A program made the translations under genes and the position numbers. Below the pieces are notes generated by a model. It searched no databases. It had not been told where the DNA came from and saw only the letters and a program-made list of their open reading frames with translations. Shown in pieces: positions 46,069-57,660 of a DNA stretch of 64,000 bases (within the stretch, counting starts at the first letter, position 1; every line of letters starts with the position of its first letter). The stretch comes from Sporosarcina thermotolerans. Lineage in GTDB: Bacteria > Bacillota > Bacilli > Bacillales_A > Planococcaceae. The stretch covers positions 3,092,001-3,156,000 of the forward strand of contig NZ_CP125968.1 of assembly GCF_030067815.1 (NCBI RefSeq), read 5' to 3'.

Positions 46069-47520
46069 TTAAGCTTTTTTACTTTCTACTTTTCTTCGTT
46101 CTCGTCCTTTTTTTATCATAATGAACAGGAATCCAAGGAAAATTACATAGACAAGAATCGATGCGATTAAGTAAGGAGTATTGAATCCTTTATCATCATC
46201 AGCGATATACACTTCCGCGATTTCCCTATCTAAAACGACTCGGAAAACACCATCATCCGATTCACGGATCAGATCGCCGTCTAAGAGGCCGCGTAACTTT
46301 TTATTTTCGCCAATCTTTTCAATCGGAATTTCCACGTTGGCAGTCTTCGATGTATTGTTAACAGCAATGAGCCATGTCTCGTCTTCGGAAGAACGTTTGT
46401 AAACGATGAATCCATCTTTGTTGTGAAGCAATTCAAATTCACCATTACGAAGTGTATCCGATTTATTACGCAACAGATTCAGATTGCCGATCAATTCCTT
46501 GAACTCCATATCTGTCTTGAAATTGAATAACGGATGGCTTTCAGGAGCTTCTTTTCCGTTCACCGCGATTTCAGTCCCATACGTCATAAGCGGAACGCCA
46601 GGAAGCGTGAAGAGTGCCGTTGCTGCCACTTTCCATCGGGTCGGCGGGAACATCCTCAATTCAACCATATCATACGTGAGACGTGGTCCTGTTAGATCAT
46701 CGAATTGAATCAATCTAGTTTCGTCATTGTCTTTGAAAGTTTCCATATTCGATGAATCCGGATCTATCGTCATGAATGTTTCACGAAGGATATCCATCTT
46801 CGTGCCACTTGGAGTAGAATCGAAATTCGCAGCGCTTTCCTCATTCGTCAAAACATATGAACCTTCCTGAGCACCGTGGATAGCGTTAATCATTTCATTC
46901 AAATAAGCATCGTCAAATCCGTCCAATTGCGTAAGACGAATACCATCCAAATCATATGTTATTACAAAATCAACTACTGCCCTGATCAAATCCTCACGAA
47001 CTTTTGGATCAGAAGTATTCCAATCGACTGTACCATCCGCGGAATGCGTGAATTTATACGTACGATCTTTGGTCCACTCATGATCTGCACCCACTTTGCC
47101 TAACGGAAAATCCGCAATCACTTTCATCTTCTGTTTATGGACTTCCTCAACCAAATCCTTAAGCTCGTCATCTGTTCCAAAATGCGGATCCAATTCGGAG
47201 TAAGACAACGCTTTTTTTCCATCATAGGACTCGGACTTAAATACCGGCCCGATGGAAATCATCGTGAAGCCCATTTCAATAATATGCTGCAATCGGGCAT
47301 GGATTCCAACAAAATCCCCACCATGGAATGCATAGTCATCATGAATATCAGCATCCAAATCATTCTTGCGATCACCGTTATTATAGCGATCCACCAATAA
47401 ATCATATATGCTTTCATCAGCAATGCTTGTATCTACTTTGGCTGAAGCATTTGCCGGTAAAACTGTTGAGATGAACAGTAAAAAACATGCAACAAAGCCA
47501 GTAAAACGTTTTCTTTTCAC
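46069..47520 (-). CDS. Membrane-anchored GH13-like protein with degenerate active site
   Basis: A 483-residue protein with a signal peptide (GFVACFLLFISTVLPANASA), an alpha-amylase-like TIM barrel, and one C-terminal membrane helix followed by a basic tail, so the domain lies outside the cell. The fold is recognisable (YDLLVDRYNNGD, YAFHGGDFVGI, GFTMISIGPVFKS). The four GH13 signature regions are altered: region I VIADFPLGKVG lacks the NH; region II DGIRLTQLD has Thr where the nucleophile Asp should be; region IV FDDLTGPR lacks the NHD triplet. An enzyme of the usual type is unlikely. Start GTG 47520 after GGGAGG. Confidence 0.75.
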   Translation of the reverse strand: MKRKRFTGFVACFLLFISTVLPANASAKVDTSIADESIYDLLVDRYNNGDRKNDLDADIHDDYAFHGGDFVGIHARLQHIIEMGFTMISIGPVFKSESYDGKKALSYSELDPHFGTDDELKDLVEEVHKQKMKVIADFPLGKVGADHEWTKDRTYKFTHSADGTVDWNTSDPKVREDLIRAVVDFVITYDLDGIRLTQLDGFDDAYLNEMINAIHGAQEGSYVLTNEESAANFDSTPSGTKMDILRETFMTIDPDSSNMETFKDNDETRLIQFDDLTGPRLTYDMVELRMFPPTRWKVAATALFTLPGVPLMTYGTEIAVNGKEAPESHPLFNFKTDMEFKELIGNLNLLRNKSDTLRNGEFELLHNKDGFIVYKRSSEDETWLIAVNNTSKTANVEIPIEKIGENKKLRGLLDGDLIRESDDGVFRVVLDREIAEVYIADDDKGFNTPYLIASILVYVIFLGFLFIMIKKGRERRKVESKKA

Positions 47521-47675
47521 AAAAAAAGCCTCCCTACCCGAGCTATCTGTAGCCATTTTATCAAAACAGAACGCTCCCCGCCATGTAATGAAATAAAAAA
47601 TGAATTGCCACTGGTAAAATGAGTCTAATTTGTGAATGGGAGGCGTGTTTTTGCAAGGACACCTTCACAAAAATA

Positions 47676-47702
47676 AAACCTCCGGCATCATTTGCCGGAG
47701 GC
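47676..47702 (-). terminator. Intrinsic terminator of yisL
   Basis: The stem CCTCCGGCA/TGCCGGAGG with a five-base loop; on the minus strand TTTTATTTTT follows. Confidence 0.88.
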
Positions 47703-47723
47703 CCAAACCTTTTCATATCATGA

Positions 47724-48101
47724 TTAAAAGAATTCAAAGCCCATCGGCAATTTGAAGCCGAAGAACATTGTCACGAAAAAGAAAACGAAGAACAAAATCC
47801 AGAACATTGTTACAGGCTTTCCTTTTGTAGAACGAACCAATACCATTTCCATCATCCCGATTGTCACTAAACCAAGAAGGAATTTGATACCGTATTCAGC
47901 ACCTCTGCCATAATCCATACCTTTGATGAAAAGCGCAACGCCTGAAATAAGGATCAGCACATAGAATAGGCGTGCGATCATATGCGTAATTTTCTTGCCT
48001 TTCGTCCCGTTAGCCATTACAGCTGCGACGAGAAAAACGATTATACCAACGACCCATGTGAAAATATGAAAATGGGTTGTATCCGACAAAAATCCCAAAC
48101 T
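47724..48101 (-). CDS. yisL: YisL family membrane protein (DUF1516)
   Basis: A 125-residue protein with four hydrophobic helices, matching YisL/DUF1516: a start with THFHIFTWVVGIIVFL, then KKITHMIARLFYVLILISG and LLGLVTIGMMEM. I prefer a TTG start at 48101, five bases after GAGGTGA, over GTG 48107. It is next to yisK as in Bacillus. The function is unknown. Confidence 0.8.
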   Translation of the reverse strand, partial: SLGFLSDTTHFHIFTWVVGIIVFLVAAVMANGTKGKKITHMIARLFYVLILISGVALFIKGMDYGRGAEYGIKFLLGLVTIGMMEMVLVRSTKGKPVTMFWILFFVFFFVTMFFGFKLPMGFEFF

Positions 48102-48169
48102 GTTCACCTCATCTATTATAATTCCTATTTATCCTATCATAGAAGGGCTTGCCAATATAGAAAAATGGT

Positions 48170-49069
48170 TTACACGAAACGATTAACAAGCGTACCGATA
48201 TTCTCGATGGAAATCTTCACTGTATCTCCCGCCTTCAGGTATTTCGGTGGGTTCATTCCCTTTCCGACCCCTGCAGGTGTTCCGGTCAGAATGACATCGC
48301 CTATCTCCAGCGTGACAAATTTCGAGATTTCAGAGATCAACTCATCTATTTTGAAAATCATATCAGCTGTATTTCCATTTTGGCGTAATTCACCATTCAC
48401 CTTTGTTGCAATCGAAAGCTGATGCGGATTCGGAATTTCATCCTTCGTCACGATATACGGACCCATTGGACAAGTACCATCCAAGCTTTTCCCAAGGAAG
48501 AACTGTTTATGGCCATATTGTATATCCCGTGCAGTCACGTCGTTTGCAATTGTATAGCCGAAAACGTGGTCATAGGCAAGTTGTTTCGGAATTTTACTCC
48601 CTTTCTTACCAATCACAATAGCCAATTCGCCTTCATAGTCCATGTTCTCCGTGAGGTCTGCGTGAATTGGAAGGTCCTGTTCGTCAGCAGCAATCGAAGT
48701 CGGTGATTTTGTGAAGATCATCAATTTTTCAGGTGGTGTGTCCGCGCCCATTTCCGCTGCATGTTCGGCGTAGTTTCTGCCGACGCACAGTACATTCTTT
48801 GGCGTCCGTGGAATTGGAGAAAGCCATTCGATATCCGTAAAAGCATGTTTGAATTGTTCCGGATTTTCACTATTCCGAGCCTGTTCGGCAAGTTTCCTCA
48901 CCTTTTCAACAAACTCCAAACCTCCTGCGATTCCCTCGATGATTGTTGAAGGGAAATCCTTTTCACCGAATGTCTCGGCAATTGATTTCACATCCCAGAC
49001 CGCTTCCTCTTTTTTCACTTTCGGACCGAATAATGTTTTGCCTTCAAACCGGAACGATAAAAGTTTCAT
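48170..49069 (-). CDS. yisK: Fumarylacetoacetate hydrolase family protein YisK
   Basis: A 299-residue FAH-fold metalloenzyme. The core motifs are LCVGRNYAEHAAEMG, MDYEGELAIVIGKKG (metal-binding Glu), GYTIANDVTARDIQ and GDVILTGTPAGVG. Bacillus YisK has been described as an oxaloacetate decarboxylase that also associates with the cell-elongation machinery; the same activity here is inferred from similarity. I use ATG 49069, with GGAAGG at proper spacing, instead of 49081. Confidence 0.9.
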   Translation of the reverse strand: MKLLSFRFEGKTLFGPKVKKEEAVWDVKSIAETFGEKDFPSTIIEGIAGGLEFVEKVRKLAEQARNSENPEQFKHAFTDIEWLSPIPRTPKNVLCVGRNYAEHAAEMGADTPPEKLMIFTKSPTSIAADEQDLPIHADLTENMDYEGELAIVIGKKGSKIPKQLAYDHVFGYTIANDVTARDIQYGHKQFFLGKSLDGTCPMGPYIVTKDEIPNPHQLSIATKVNGELRQNGNTADMIFKIDELISEISKFVTLEIGDVILTGTPAGVGKGMNPPKYLKAGDTVKISIENIGTLVNRFV

Positions 49070-49153
49070 GTACAAGCCCATCCTTCCTCATAATTTGGAT
49101 AACACTTCATTTAATCAATCATATAAGCACCTACGCTTATATATCCATTAATT

Positions 49154-50358
49154 CTACAAAACTTTCCCGTTCTCCTCTTTTTTCGGCAAATTTCTACCGA
49201 AGGCATCTCTGCCGTAGGTCCCTTTGCGCCATAACCATTCAAACGGCCCCATCCTGAACTTCATAAGCCATAGTTCCGCAAAAATCACTTGAATGGCAAA
49301 AATCCCTACAGCTATCATTGTTCCTGTCTCTATATCCACTTTCCCGTATAGTCCCAATCCGTAATTGTAAAATAGCAGTGTTCCAATGACAGATTGCATC
49401 AAGTACGTCGTCAATGACATACGTCCCGCTTTTGAAACAGGTCGGAAAATGGTCATGAAAATAGGCAATTGACATAAAAGGATAATGATTCCCGCATATC
49501 CGATTGCCAATATTGGACCTCCAATTAGTTGCTGGATCAACGTATTGTAGGACGTGTGGGTGTCCATATATGGCCATGATTTAATGAAAATCCCGATTGT
49601 TAGGCTTAAAATAGTAACGAGGGCAATTCGCCCTTTCCATTCAGAGGCACGTTCAAATAACTTCATTTTGGAGAAAGCCGCGCCAATCATAATAAGCGGA
49701 AGAATCATGAAAACTCCCATAAATGTGCCTGTCATTCCGAACAATAACCATTCTGAAATCCTGAACGCAAGCACTTCTACATATGTCCCATGCCCATAGG
49801 CAGTTATAGCCCTTTCAATCTGTTGGATATCCGAGAAACCTTCCATCAGCTGATTGGGGTCGTATATTGTCATTAAATAAATGACACCAATCAGTAATAG
49901 CGAAGGAATCAAATAGACTAAGGCTGCAATCCATAAAAGCCACTTTTTCGGTATTCTTACAGCTGCAATCATTATGAAGCCCATTATCGCGTACGTAAAG
50001 AGCACGTCCCCCGACCAAACGAATAGTGCATGAACCAAACCGAAAGCCAAGAGTATAGCAAGTCGCTTTGCCATCATCGGAGCATAATTCGCCCCGTTCG
50101 CGTTTGCCTTATCATACTGCATATTCAACCCATAACCGAACAGCATCGCAAAGATGGATAAAAGCTTGCCTCTATAAAAATATTGATTAGCTTGTAAGAC
50201 TCCTGATCACCCGGCGTCCCGAAATAGGTTTGTGCATCGATGTAGAAATATGGTGAATGGAAAATTAGCATATTTGCAATGAGAATTCCAAGAAGCGCAA
50301 AGCCCCTTAGCATATCTAATGAATCTATTCTGCTGCCAATCGTAGGTGATACTCTCAA
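49154..50358 (-). CDS. DUF418 membrane protein, frameshifted
   Basis: A polytopic membrane protein of about 400 residues of the YeiB/DUF418 type. The opening IDSLDMLRGFALLGILIANM is the usual DUF418 start, and the C-terminal domain with GRMSLTTYLMQSVIGTLLFYNYGLGLYG and GPFEWLWRKGTYG is the DUF418 signature. One extra base in GG at 50155-50156 joins the N-terminal 75 codons (FIEASFYPIFAMLFGYG). It starts at TTG 50358 with an AGGAGGAG site, overlapping the addA stop. The function is unknown; it may be related to transport or acyl transfer. Confidence 0.82.
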
Positions 50359-53300
50359 ACAGACTCCTCCTGAACTTGCATAATCCTCTCCCCGTCGAAC
50401 AAATAGAGGACCATTTCTTTTATTTGTATTTTTGCAATTGACTCTACAGCCTTCTTGTATAGGCTCAACTGGATGCCATAGCGTTTCTGCATTTCATCGA
50501 CAAGGTCAGCTTCATTTTTATAAAGCCCACGAATCCGGTCTGTCTTATAATCTAAAAGCACCCAGCCATCCGCTTCTTCGAATAAGCAATCGGCAATCCC
50601 TTGTAAAATCTGATGATCTCCGTCTTTTCCATCGAATGCATACGTAAATGGAACTTCCCGAAGAATACGATTCGATTGCGATAATCGCTTGAATATCGGC
50701 GTTTCAAAAAAATGAAAGACCATATTCACATCGACTGCTTTCGCTTCGTCCTCCGTAAGTAATTGACGTGCCGTTAATTCGGTAATAAATCGTTCAATCT
50801 CTTGTACCGAATGGGAATTAGTCATTTCGATATGCTGCATGATTGTATGCATTGCAGTCCCGATTTCCGCACCTGATAATGCCCTTGATTGCAAGAACGA
50901 AGGACGGGCATGCAAATATGGAGTACTTACTTCATCATCCTTTGAAGCAAAGAAATCATCGAAATCGTCCTCCCGCTCAAGCAGTGACACCCTTTTCAAC
51001 TCACTTACCGTCTGTTTGGATCTTTTTGAAACAGAAGCCATATACGGGTAAACATAGTCAAATCTTCGCTTTACTTCAGAAGACCAATCCGCGTCTACTG
51101 CTTCATCTACGGGAATCAGTTCCTGTATTTCAGCAGTTTCCACTGAATTGACTTCGGTATCTACAAATGAAGAAACTGGATATGCGAAAATTTCCCATTT
51201 GGATGCATCAGCGGTCAAACTACCGCCGTACATAACACCAAACTTTTCGAAATCTGAATGTCTTGCAATCGCAGGTCCGATCCAATCCAAATAACCGTTC
51301 GCCCGGGATCTTGTGTATTCCGGCAACATAGCACCCGATTCCAACAGCTGTGCATCCTGCCATTTACCGATTGCCTTTTCGATATCCTTAACAGATGCAA
51401 TGAGTTCGAGATGCTCCTTCGCCCTCGTCATTGCTACGTATAGGACCCGCATCTCCTCCGCACGCATTTCAAGTTCCTTCTTCTCTTTCATCGCGAGGAA
51501 AGGCAACGATGTATACGTAATACGAAGATCTGGATCAATCGCTTTTACGGCAAGACCGAAATGCTGGTCGAATAAATACGGTTCGTTGAAATCCATCTTA
51601 TTGAACTGCCGGCCGGCCCCTGCTATGAAAACATAAGGGAACTCCAGACCCTTTGACGAATGGATTGTCATGATACGGACGACATCCTCCGTATCGCTGA
51701 CGTAACGAGCTGCCCCAAGATCATCTCCACGCTTCTGCATCCTGTCGATGAAACGTAAAAAGCGGAACAGGCCCCGGAATGATGTCTTTTCATAGTCAAT
51801 TGCACGGTCATGCAGCGCCCTCAAGTTAGCTTGTCGTTGCTTTCCGTTCGGCATGGCCCCAACCATTTCATAATAATGGGTATCCGAAAACACTTGCCAT
51901 ATAAGCTCGGCTAATGAACCCCGCCTTGCCTGATTGCGCCAGTCCTCGAACATTAGGAAAAAGCGTTGTAGTTTCACTTGTGTTTCCGAAGCGATTCCCG
52001 CCCCGCCGGTTGCCATGAATAGCTTCAATGCCTCATAGAACGGCTTGTTCTTCGCAGCAAGTCGGACTTGGGATAACTCATTTTCTGTCATACCGACAAA
52101 TGGCGCCCGAAGTACGGACGCAAGCGGAATATCTTGATAGGGATTATCGATGACACGTAATGTATTGAGCATAATCATCACTTCAATAGCGTCAAAGTAA
52201 CCATGTGATAATTCCGCGTAAATCGGTATGTTAGCAAGCTTAAATTCTTCCGCAATTTCTCCTGACCAGCTCATTGAGCGCATTAGAATGACAATATCTC
52301 TGTATTCAAGAGGTCGACGCTTTTCAGTGAATGCATCTGTCACTTCTGCGCCAGTTGCCATTAGATCCTTAATTCGTTTAATCATATACCGTGCTTCCAC
52401 CTGTGAACTTTTCAAGCTCTGTCCAGTTAACTCTGTTGCCTCATTGTCGTCCTCAGTACCGATATCTTCTCCATCATCCGCGTAAAGCAAGGTCAACGCT
52501 GTGGCCGACTCCTTTTCCGGATAACGAGCACCGTATTTCAAGGCGGCTGCATCGTCATAGTCAACTTCTCCTACACGTTTCCCCATCACTTGAGAGAAGA
52601 TGAAATTCGTTGCATCCAACACTTCTTTTCGGCTTCTGAAGTTAGCGTTCAAATCGATTTTTAACCCATTTTCGCCATCATTCGACGTAAATCGAGTATA
52701 TTTCCCAAGAAATAACCCTGGTTCTGCCAAACGAAAACGATAAATCGACTGTTTCACATCTCCCACCATGAATAAATTCCCGTCCGCTTCGCTGCCACGC
52801 TTAACCAATTGGATAATCGCTTCTTGCAACAAGTTGACGTCCTGGTACTCATCAACAAGAACTTCCGCGAATCGATCCAAATAATCTGTCGCGATATCCG
52901 AGGGCACAAGTTCACCGTCCACTTCCCTCGCAAGAATTTGCAAGGCGAAATGCTCCAAATCCGAAAAATCCACAAGTCCTCTATCCATTTTGACTCGTCC
53001 ATAGCGTTCACCAAAATCTATGACTAACCCGACAAGCGTATGCATCGCTGGGGCCATGAGACGTATTTCATTCAATAGACGTGCAGGTGTACGGGCAAAA
53101 TAGGACTCTTTCAATGTATTGATGATTTTCTTCACTGAATCCCTTATCGCTTTTGCTCGTTTCGCCAACTCCTCATCACATGTGTTTTTCCTGATTGTAC
53201 CTGCCTTGACCCAAGTCAATGAACCGAAGAATGAATATGTTTCCTCCCAAGTACCTTCCTCAATTCGCCGCTTCGCCTCCCTAATCCATTGCAAATCAGC

Positions 53301-54083
53301 ATCTGCGGTTACTGCAAGTGGCTCGGGACCTTCTGGCATCAGTGCAATGCGTTTCATATCCTCAGTCAGGGCAATCGCTTCTTCAAGCGTATGACGAATT
53401 GCCGTTTTCAACGGTCCAACGAAATCGAGTTCATCTATCGTTATATCTTCCCCAATCTCATATTGCATCGGAATCATCCGGAGCCATCTTTCAGGAGAAG
53501 GATGAACCCTTGAATAATCATAGAGCTTATCGATTAACGTCTCGATTGACTGGTCATTGCGGTCTGATGTGAAACTGTCCGCAAGACGGTACATCGCTTC
53601 GGGATTTTCTGCATTATATGCGTCTTCAAGCACATCCCCGATTGTATCATCGCGTAGCAACGCCGCTTCCGTGCTATCCGCGATACGAAACCCCGGATCG
53701 ATGTCAAGAAGATAGGCATACTGTTTAACAACATTGAGACAGAAGGAGTGCAAAGTGGAAATCTGAGCTTTATTCAAAAGGTTTAATTGCCTGCGAAGAT
53801 GGATTGAATCCGGGTTGACTGCAATCGCTTCTTCGAGGGCCTCAGCCATCCGGTGGCGCATTTCAGCCGCAGCAGCGTTCGTAAACGTGACGACTAGCAA
53901 TTCATCAACATCAATTGGATTAGAACTGCTCAACACTTTTTCAATCATCCGTGTTATCAACACTTTCGTTTTTCCCGAACCAGCAGCTGCCGACACAAGA
54001 ATGTCTTTGCCTGTTGCCCAAATCGCCTTCCATTGCGCATCTGTAAACGTCACATCAGCCGGTTTAACTGGAATGTCCATCAT
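50355..54083 (-). CDS. addA: ATP-dependent helicase/nuclease subunit A (AddA)
   Basis: A 1242-residue intact subunit of the AddAB helicase-nuclease, which processes double-strand breaks for RecA. The UvrD-like helicase has Walker A SAAAGSGKTKVL at residue 31, VDEYQDVN, GDVKQSIYRFRLAEP and VMTIHSSKGLEFPYVF. The C-terminal RecB-like nuclease has LQGIADCLFEE and VLLDYKTDR (about 1190). Its start overlaps the end of addB and its end overlaps the DUF418 gene, so the three are coupled. Confidence 0.97.
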   Translation of the reverse strand: MMDIPVKPADVTFTDAQWKAIWATGKDILVSAAAGSGKTKVLITRMIEKVLSSSNPIDVDELLVVTFTNAAAAEMRHRMAEALEEAIAVNPDSIHLRRQLNLLNKAQISTLHSFCLNVVKQYAYLLDIDPGFRIADSTEAALLRDDTIGDVLEDAYNAENPEAMYRLADSFTSDRNDQSIETLIDKLYDYSRVHPSPERWLRMIPMQYEIGEDITIDELDFVGPLKTAIRHTLEEAIALTEDMKRIALMPEGPEPLAVTADADLQWIREAKRRIEEGTWEETYSFFGSLTWVKAGTIRKNTCDEELAKRAKAIRDSVKKIINTLKESYFARTPARLLNEIRLMAPAMHTLVGLVIDFGERYGRVKMDRGLVDFSDLEHFALQILAREVDGELVPSDIATDYLDRFAEVLVDEYQDVNLLQEAIIQLVKRGSEADGNLFMVGDVKQSIYRFRLAEPGLFLGKYTRFTSNDGENGLKIDLNANFRSRKEVLDATNFIFSQVMGKRVGEVDYDDAAALKYGARYPEKESATALTLLYADDGEDIGTEDDNEATELTGQSLKSSQVEARYMIKRIKDLMATGAEVTDAFTEKRRPLEYRDIVILMRSMSWSGEIAEEFKLANIPIYAELSHGYFDAIEVMIMLNTLRVIDNPYQDIPLASVLRAPFVGMTENELSQVRLAAKNKPFYEALKLFMATGGAGIASETQVKLQRFFLMFEDWRNQARRGSLAELIWQVFSDTHYYEMVGAMPNGKQRQANLRALHDRAIDYEKTSFRGLFRFLRFIDRMQKRGDDLGAARYVSDTEDVVRIMTIHSSKGLEFPYVFIAGAGRQFNKMDFNEPYLFDQHFGLAVKAIDPDLRITYTSLPFLAMKEKKELEMRAEEMRVLYVAMTRAKEHLELIASVKDIEKAIGKWQDAQLLESGAMLPEYTRSRANGYLDWIGPAIARHSDFEKFGVMYGGSLTADASKWEIFAYPVSSFVDTEVNSVETAEIQELIPVDEAVDADWSSEVKRRFDYVYPYMASVSKRSKQTVSELKRVSLLEREDDFDDFFASKDDEVSTPYLHARPSFLQSRALSGAEIGTAMHTIMQHIEMTNSHSVQEIERFITELTARQLLTEDEAKAVDVNMVFHFFETPIFKRLSQSNRILREVPFTYAFDGKDGDHQILQGIADCLFEEADGWVLLDYKTDRIRGLYKNEADLVDEMQKRYGIQLSLYKKAVESIAKIQIKEMVLYLFDGERIMQVQEESV

Positions 54084-57000
54084 CCATCACTTCCTTTCTC
54101 ATTTTCTCTAATGTTTCCTCAGGTTTCATATCTTCATATTGGCGGTACAATTGCTCTGGATTAGTCGGATCGAATTGGCAAACCGATCGATACGAGCAAT
54201 ATTGGCAAGGCATCTTATCCTTCAATTTATACGGATAGACCCGTGTATCGCCGGCAAGCATCCCGTCGCCAGCCTGTTGATGGCGTTGTCTGACGAACTT
54301 TCGTACAACTTGCAGATCATCCGATGCAAGTACCCTTGAAGTCTTTGAAAACGTTCCGTCCGTCTTCAAAGCAGCCGGAATAACGGTCGATGTTTTGCCA
54401 AGTTGCGCATCCATTCCCATGACAACTTCCGTGTCATCTAATAAGTACCCACGCATTTTATAGGACTTTATGATTTCCTGCTCAACCAAATCCTCGGTGA
54501 GCTCCAACTCTGTTCTGATCATCGGATTATGGATATGCAAGTAAAGGACTCCTGCGGGATCCGCCTTGAATCCAATCCATTCTTCCGCATGTTCGACCGC
54601 GACATCTAAATACGTCAACATCTGTAAAGATACGCCATAATAGACATCCGTCAAATCCAGTTGTTTGGCAGAAGATTTGTAATCTACAATCCTCAAATAA
54701 TTCTTCCCATCAATTTCAGTCGCGTCGATGCGATCTATCCGCCCACGGAGATTCATTTTATTACCACGGCGAAGCGGAATCTCTAAAGGCGGCAACTGTT
54801 CATTAGGTCCGAAGGCAGCTTCGATGGCGACCGGTCTGAACACACTTTTCGTCGCCTGCTTCCCAAGGGCGAAAATTGTCCTTGTTAGGATATGGGTCAG
54901 TTTCCGTCGGATATAATGATAGCGGCTTGTCGATAACAAGATACGATTGAAAAACATTGGTGTAATGAATTCCATTGCATCTCTCGACAGTTGCCAGCAT
55001 TGCTCTTTCGACAATTCCGTCCAAGACTTCCCTGTCCGATTCATTTCATCCGAAATCCATTTCAATGCAGCGTGAAATAGATCCCCGATAGACGGGGCTT
55101 CCAATGTATATTCCATCCGTTCCTGCAGCCCGAGCCCATAGGACGCGAAATGCTGGAATGGACAGCTGTAATACGATTCCACCCTTGAAACACTTGAAAC
55201 GAACGACTTGCCATACAGACCTTCCGTCATTTCCGGCGCGAGCCGTTCAGTCTCATTACGGCTATTCCTCGATTTCGTTATATGTTGAAGCACGGAAGAC
55301 CATAACGGATCATCCTCATAATAATCAAGAACAGCCTTCCATTCCGCCTGAAGCTGTCCCGTTTTCTCGGCTTCCTTAACCCTCATTGATACATATGGTA
55401 GAGCCGTTCTTGGATGAATGATGTAATCGATTTGCTCACCATTATCTAATAGCTCAGATGGATCCGAAACTGCCAACTGTAACCCTATATTAGGCAATAA
55501 CTGCCCAATCCGTTGAATATAAAGCGACGGTAAAAGTGATTTCCCTTCCTCATCCGCAATCGGATAGGAGATGAAAAGCTTCTCCCTTGCCGACGTGAAC
55601 GCTCTGTACGCCATATATGATTCATCCATTAGTTTCATCTTGGATGACGGTGCAAGCTCAAGTCCGCTTTTCGAGAACCATTCCCTGTCTGAATCGGACA
55701 GAAGTCCTTCAGCATCGACTCGTTGTGGAAGAACGCCATCATTGACCCCGATGATGAACCCGACTTCGATTTCCATCAAACTTGCAAGTTCAATCGTCGT
55801 TACGGTCACTTGATCGAGGGACGGTGGAATCCGGGTGAATTCGAGCGTATCAAACCCTTCATCCAAAATCCGGGCTGCCTCTTTCAGCTCCATTTCTTTA
55901 TCTCCAAACATAAGAACGAACTGATCAAGGACATTAATCCACGAATTCCATGCCTGCTCATGCTCTGTCGCATTCAATAGCCTACCGGCACGCTCTTCTT
56001 CCGCCCGCAAATCGATGATTTTATCAAATACATGCATAGATTCCAAGAATGAAAACATCGCCGCTGCGAAATCCCGTCCATTTTTAGCCCGTTTCAAGTC
56101 AGCTTCAAAATTATTCAACGGCTCACGGATCAAATCCCTTATCGCATGCAACTCCCGCTCAGCTGCAATTCCTCATCGGTTTGCACTGTCGTATGCAATT
56201 CCAAACCACGATATCGCTTCACCTTCCAGCGAACTTCATCCATCCACCGCTTCCCGTAAATTCCATTCGCAATCACATAGTTTTCAAGACGATCCGCACG
56301 TTCACGCCAAATCAGCTTATCTTCCCTATGCGGAAAGAACAAATCCGTTTTTACAGCCCGGAATATGGTCTCATACGTCCACCCCGATGTCACGGCCTCC
56401 AAAACAGAACGTGAGAACTCAATTAGAGGATGGTGGAGCATCGGCTTTTTCCTACTGATGAATACAGGGATATCGTATTGCGAAAAGATCGTTTCGATTA
56501 ATTCATCATATTTTTCCGGCTGTCTGTACAAAATCGAAATTCCTTTATATCGTTCGCCCCGCATCACTTGCTCACGGATTTTCCTTGCCACTGCATGAAT
56601 TTCCGCCCGACGATCCGTCGCTTCGATTAAAGTTATTGCACCTTCGGACGGTCTTTCCTTCGGAGGATACAACTCAAATTCCCTTTCGAAATGTCTAAGT
56701 TCCTCGTTTTTAAACCGTAGTGCTTGTCCAAGATGAACGCCTTCTTCAATATCGACCGATTCATTACGCGCAATCTCCCTAAGTCTTAAGGAAGTCCTAA
56801 CAGGATTAAAAAACAGCTCATGATCTGCATGCCCCGATAGATCAGATTCCATCGGAAGGACAACAGTCACCCGATGCCCGTACTTCAGCAATTCAGTAAT
56901 TATTTCATACTCTCTTGCCGTAAAACTCTCAAAACCATCTATATAAATATCCGCGCCTTTTATCAGTTCCGAATGCTTAATTTGCGAAGTCAATAAAGTG

Positions 57001-57554
57001 AGATGCCCTTCACTATCCACATACGCTGTCCCAAGACGCTCCTCTATTTTCGTAAGAAGTAAAGTCAAATCACTTACCTTATCTTGCAGCGTACGTGGTG
57101 CATCGCCCGCGGACAATTCCTGCTGCAAACCGATTAAGGATTCATGATCCAAGCAATACCTGCTGAACTCTTTCATAAGGTCTCCAATTTTTTCGGTGAA
57201 CCCTCTTTTATTGGCCGCCTGCCTGAACAATTTCAACTCATCACGATTCTCTTCCAAAACACTTCGCACAAGCATCCGATAACCGAACCCATCAACTTCC
57301 TTGCGCGTGATGCCTCCCGTTTCCTGCAGAACCCGCCACGCAAGCCGCTTAAATGTCGACACTTGCGCTCGAATTATTCCATTCAAACCGAAGTTAACCG
57401 ACAAACTATGTTCCATCGAATACGACATCTGATCCGGGACAATTAAAATAATCGCAGATCCAAGCGGGTCCCGTTCAAGCTCAGCTGCAATCTCCCGCTC
57501 TATCAACGTCGTCTTCCCCGTCCCGGCCCTGCCGGTTACAAAGCGTAAAGTCAT
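54064..57554 (-). CDS. addB: ATP-dependent nuclease subunit B (AddB), frameshifted
   Basis: A partner of AddA, about 1163 residues after repair, the normal AddB length. Walker A is GRAGTGKTTLI at residue 7. The C-terminal nuclease has RIDRIDATE and LRIVDYKSS, and the Fe-S cluster cysteines are in SYYSCPFQHFA and CQYCSYRSVCQF. One extra base in CCC at 56154-56156 joins the two halves (LQLSGELHAIRDLIREP). I start at ATG 57554 (TLRFVTGRAG), with AGGAGGG at suitable distance. It overlaps the addA start. Confidence 0.94.
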
Positions 57555-57660
57555 CGCCCTCATCCCTCCTATCAAAATAAAAATCCCTATCTCCCTATCT
57601 TTCATTGTACCGAAAGAATAGGACGACAGGAACTATTTGCATCATACCTTTTTAAGGTAT

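Noticed and set aside
48108-48169. Small RNA or riboswitch between yisK and yisL
   Set aside because: Only an AT-rich 60-base spacer with the yisL ribosome site is visible; no stem or conserved block.
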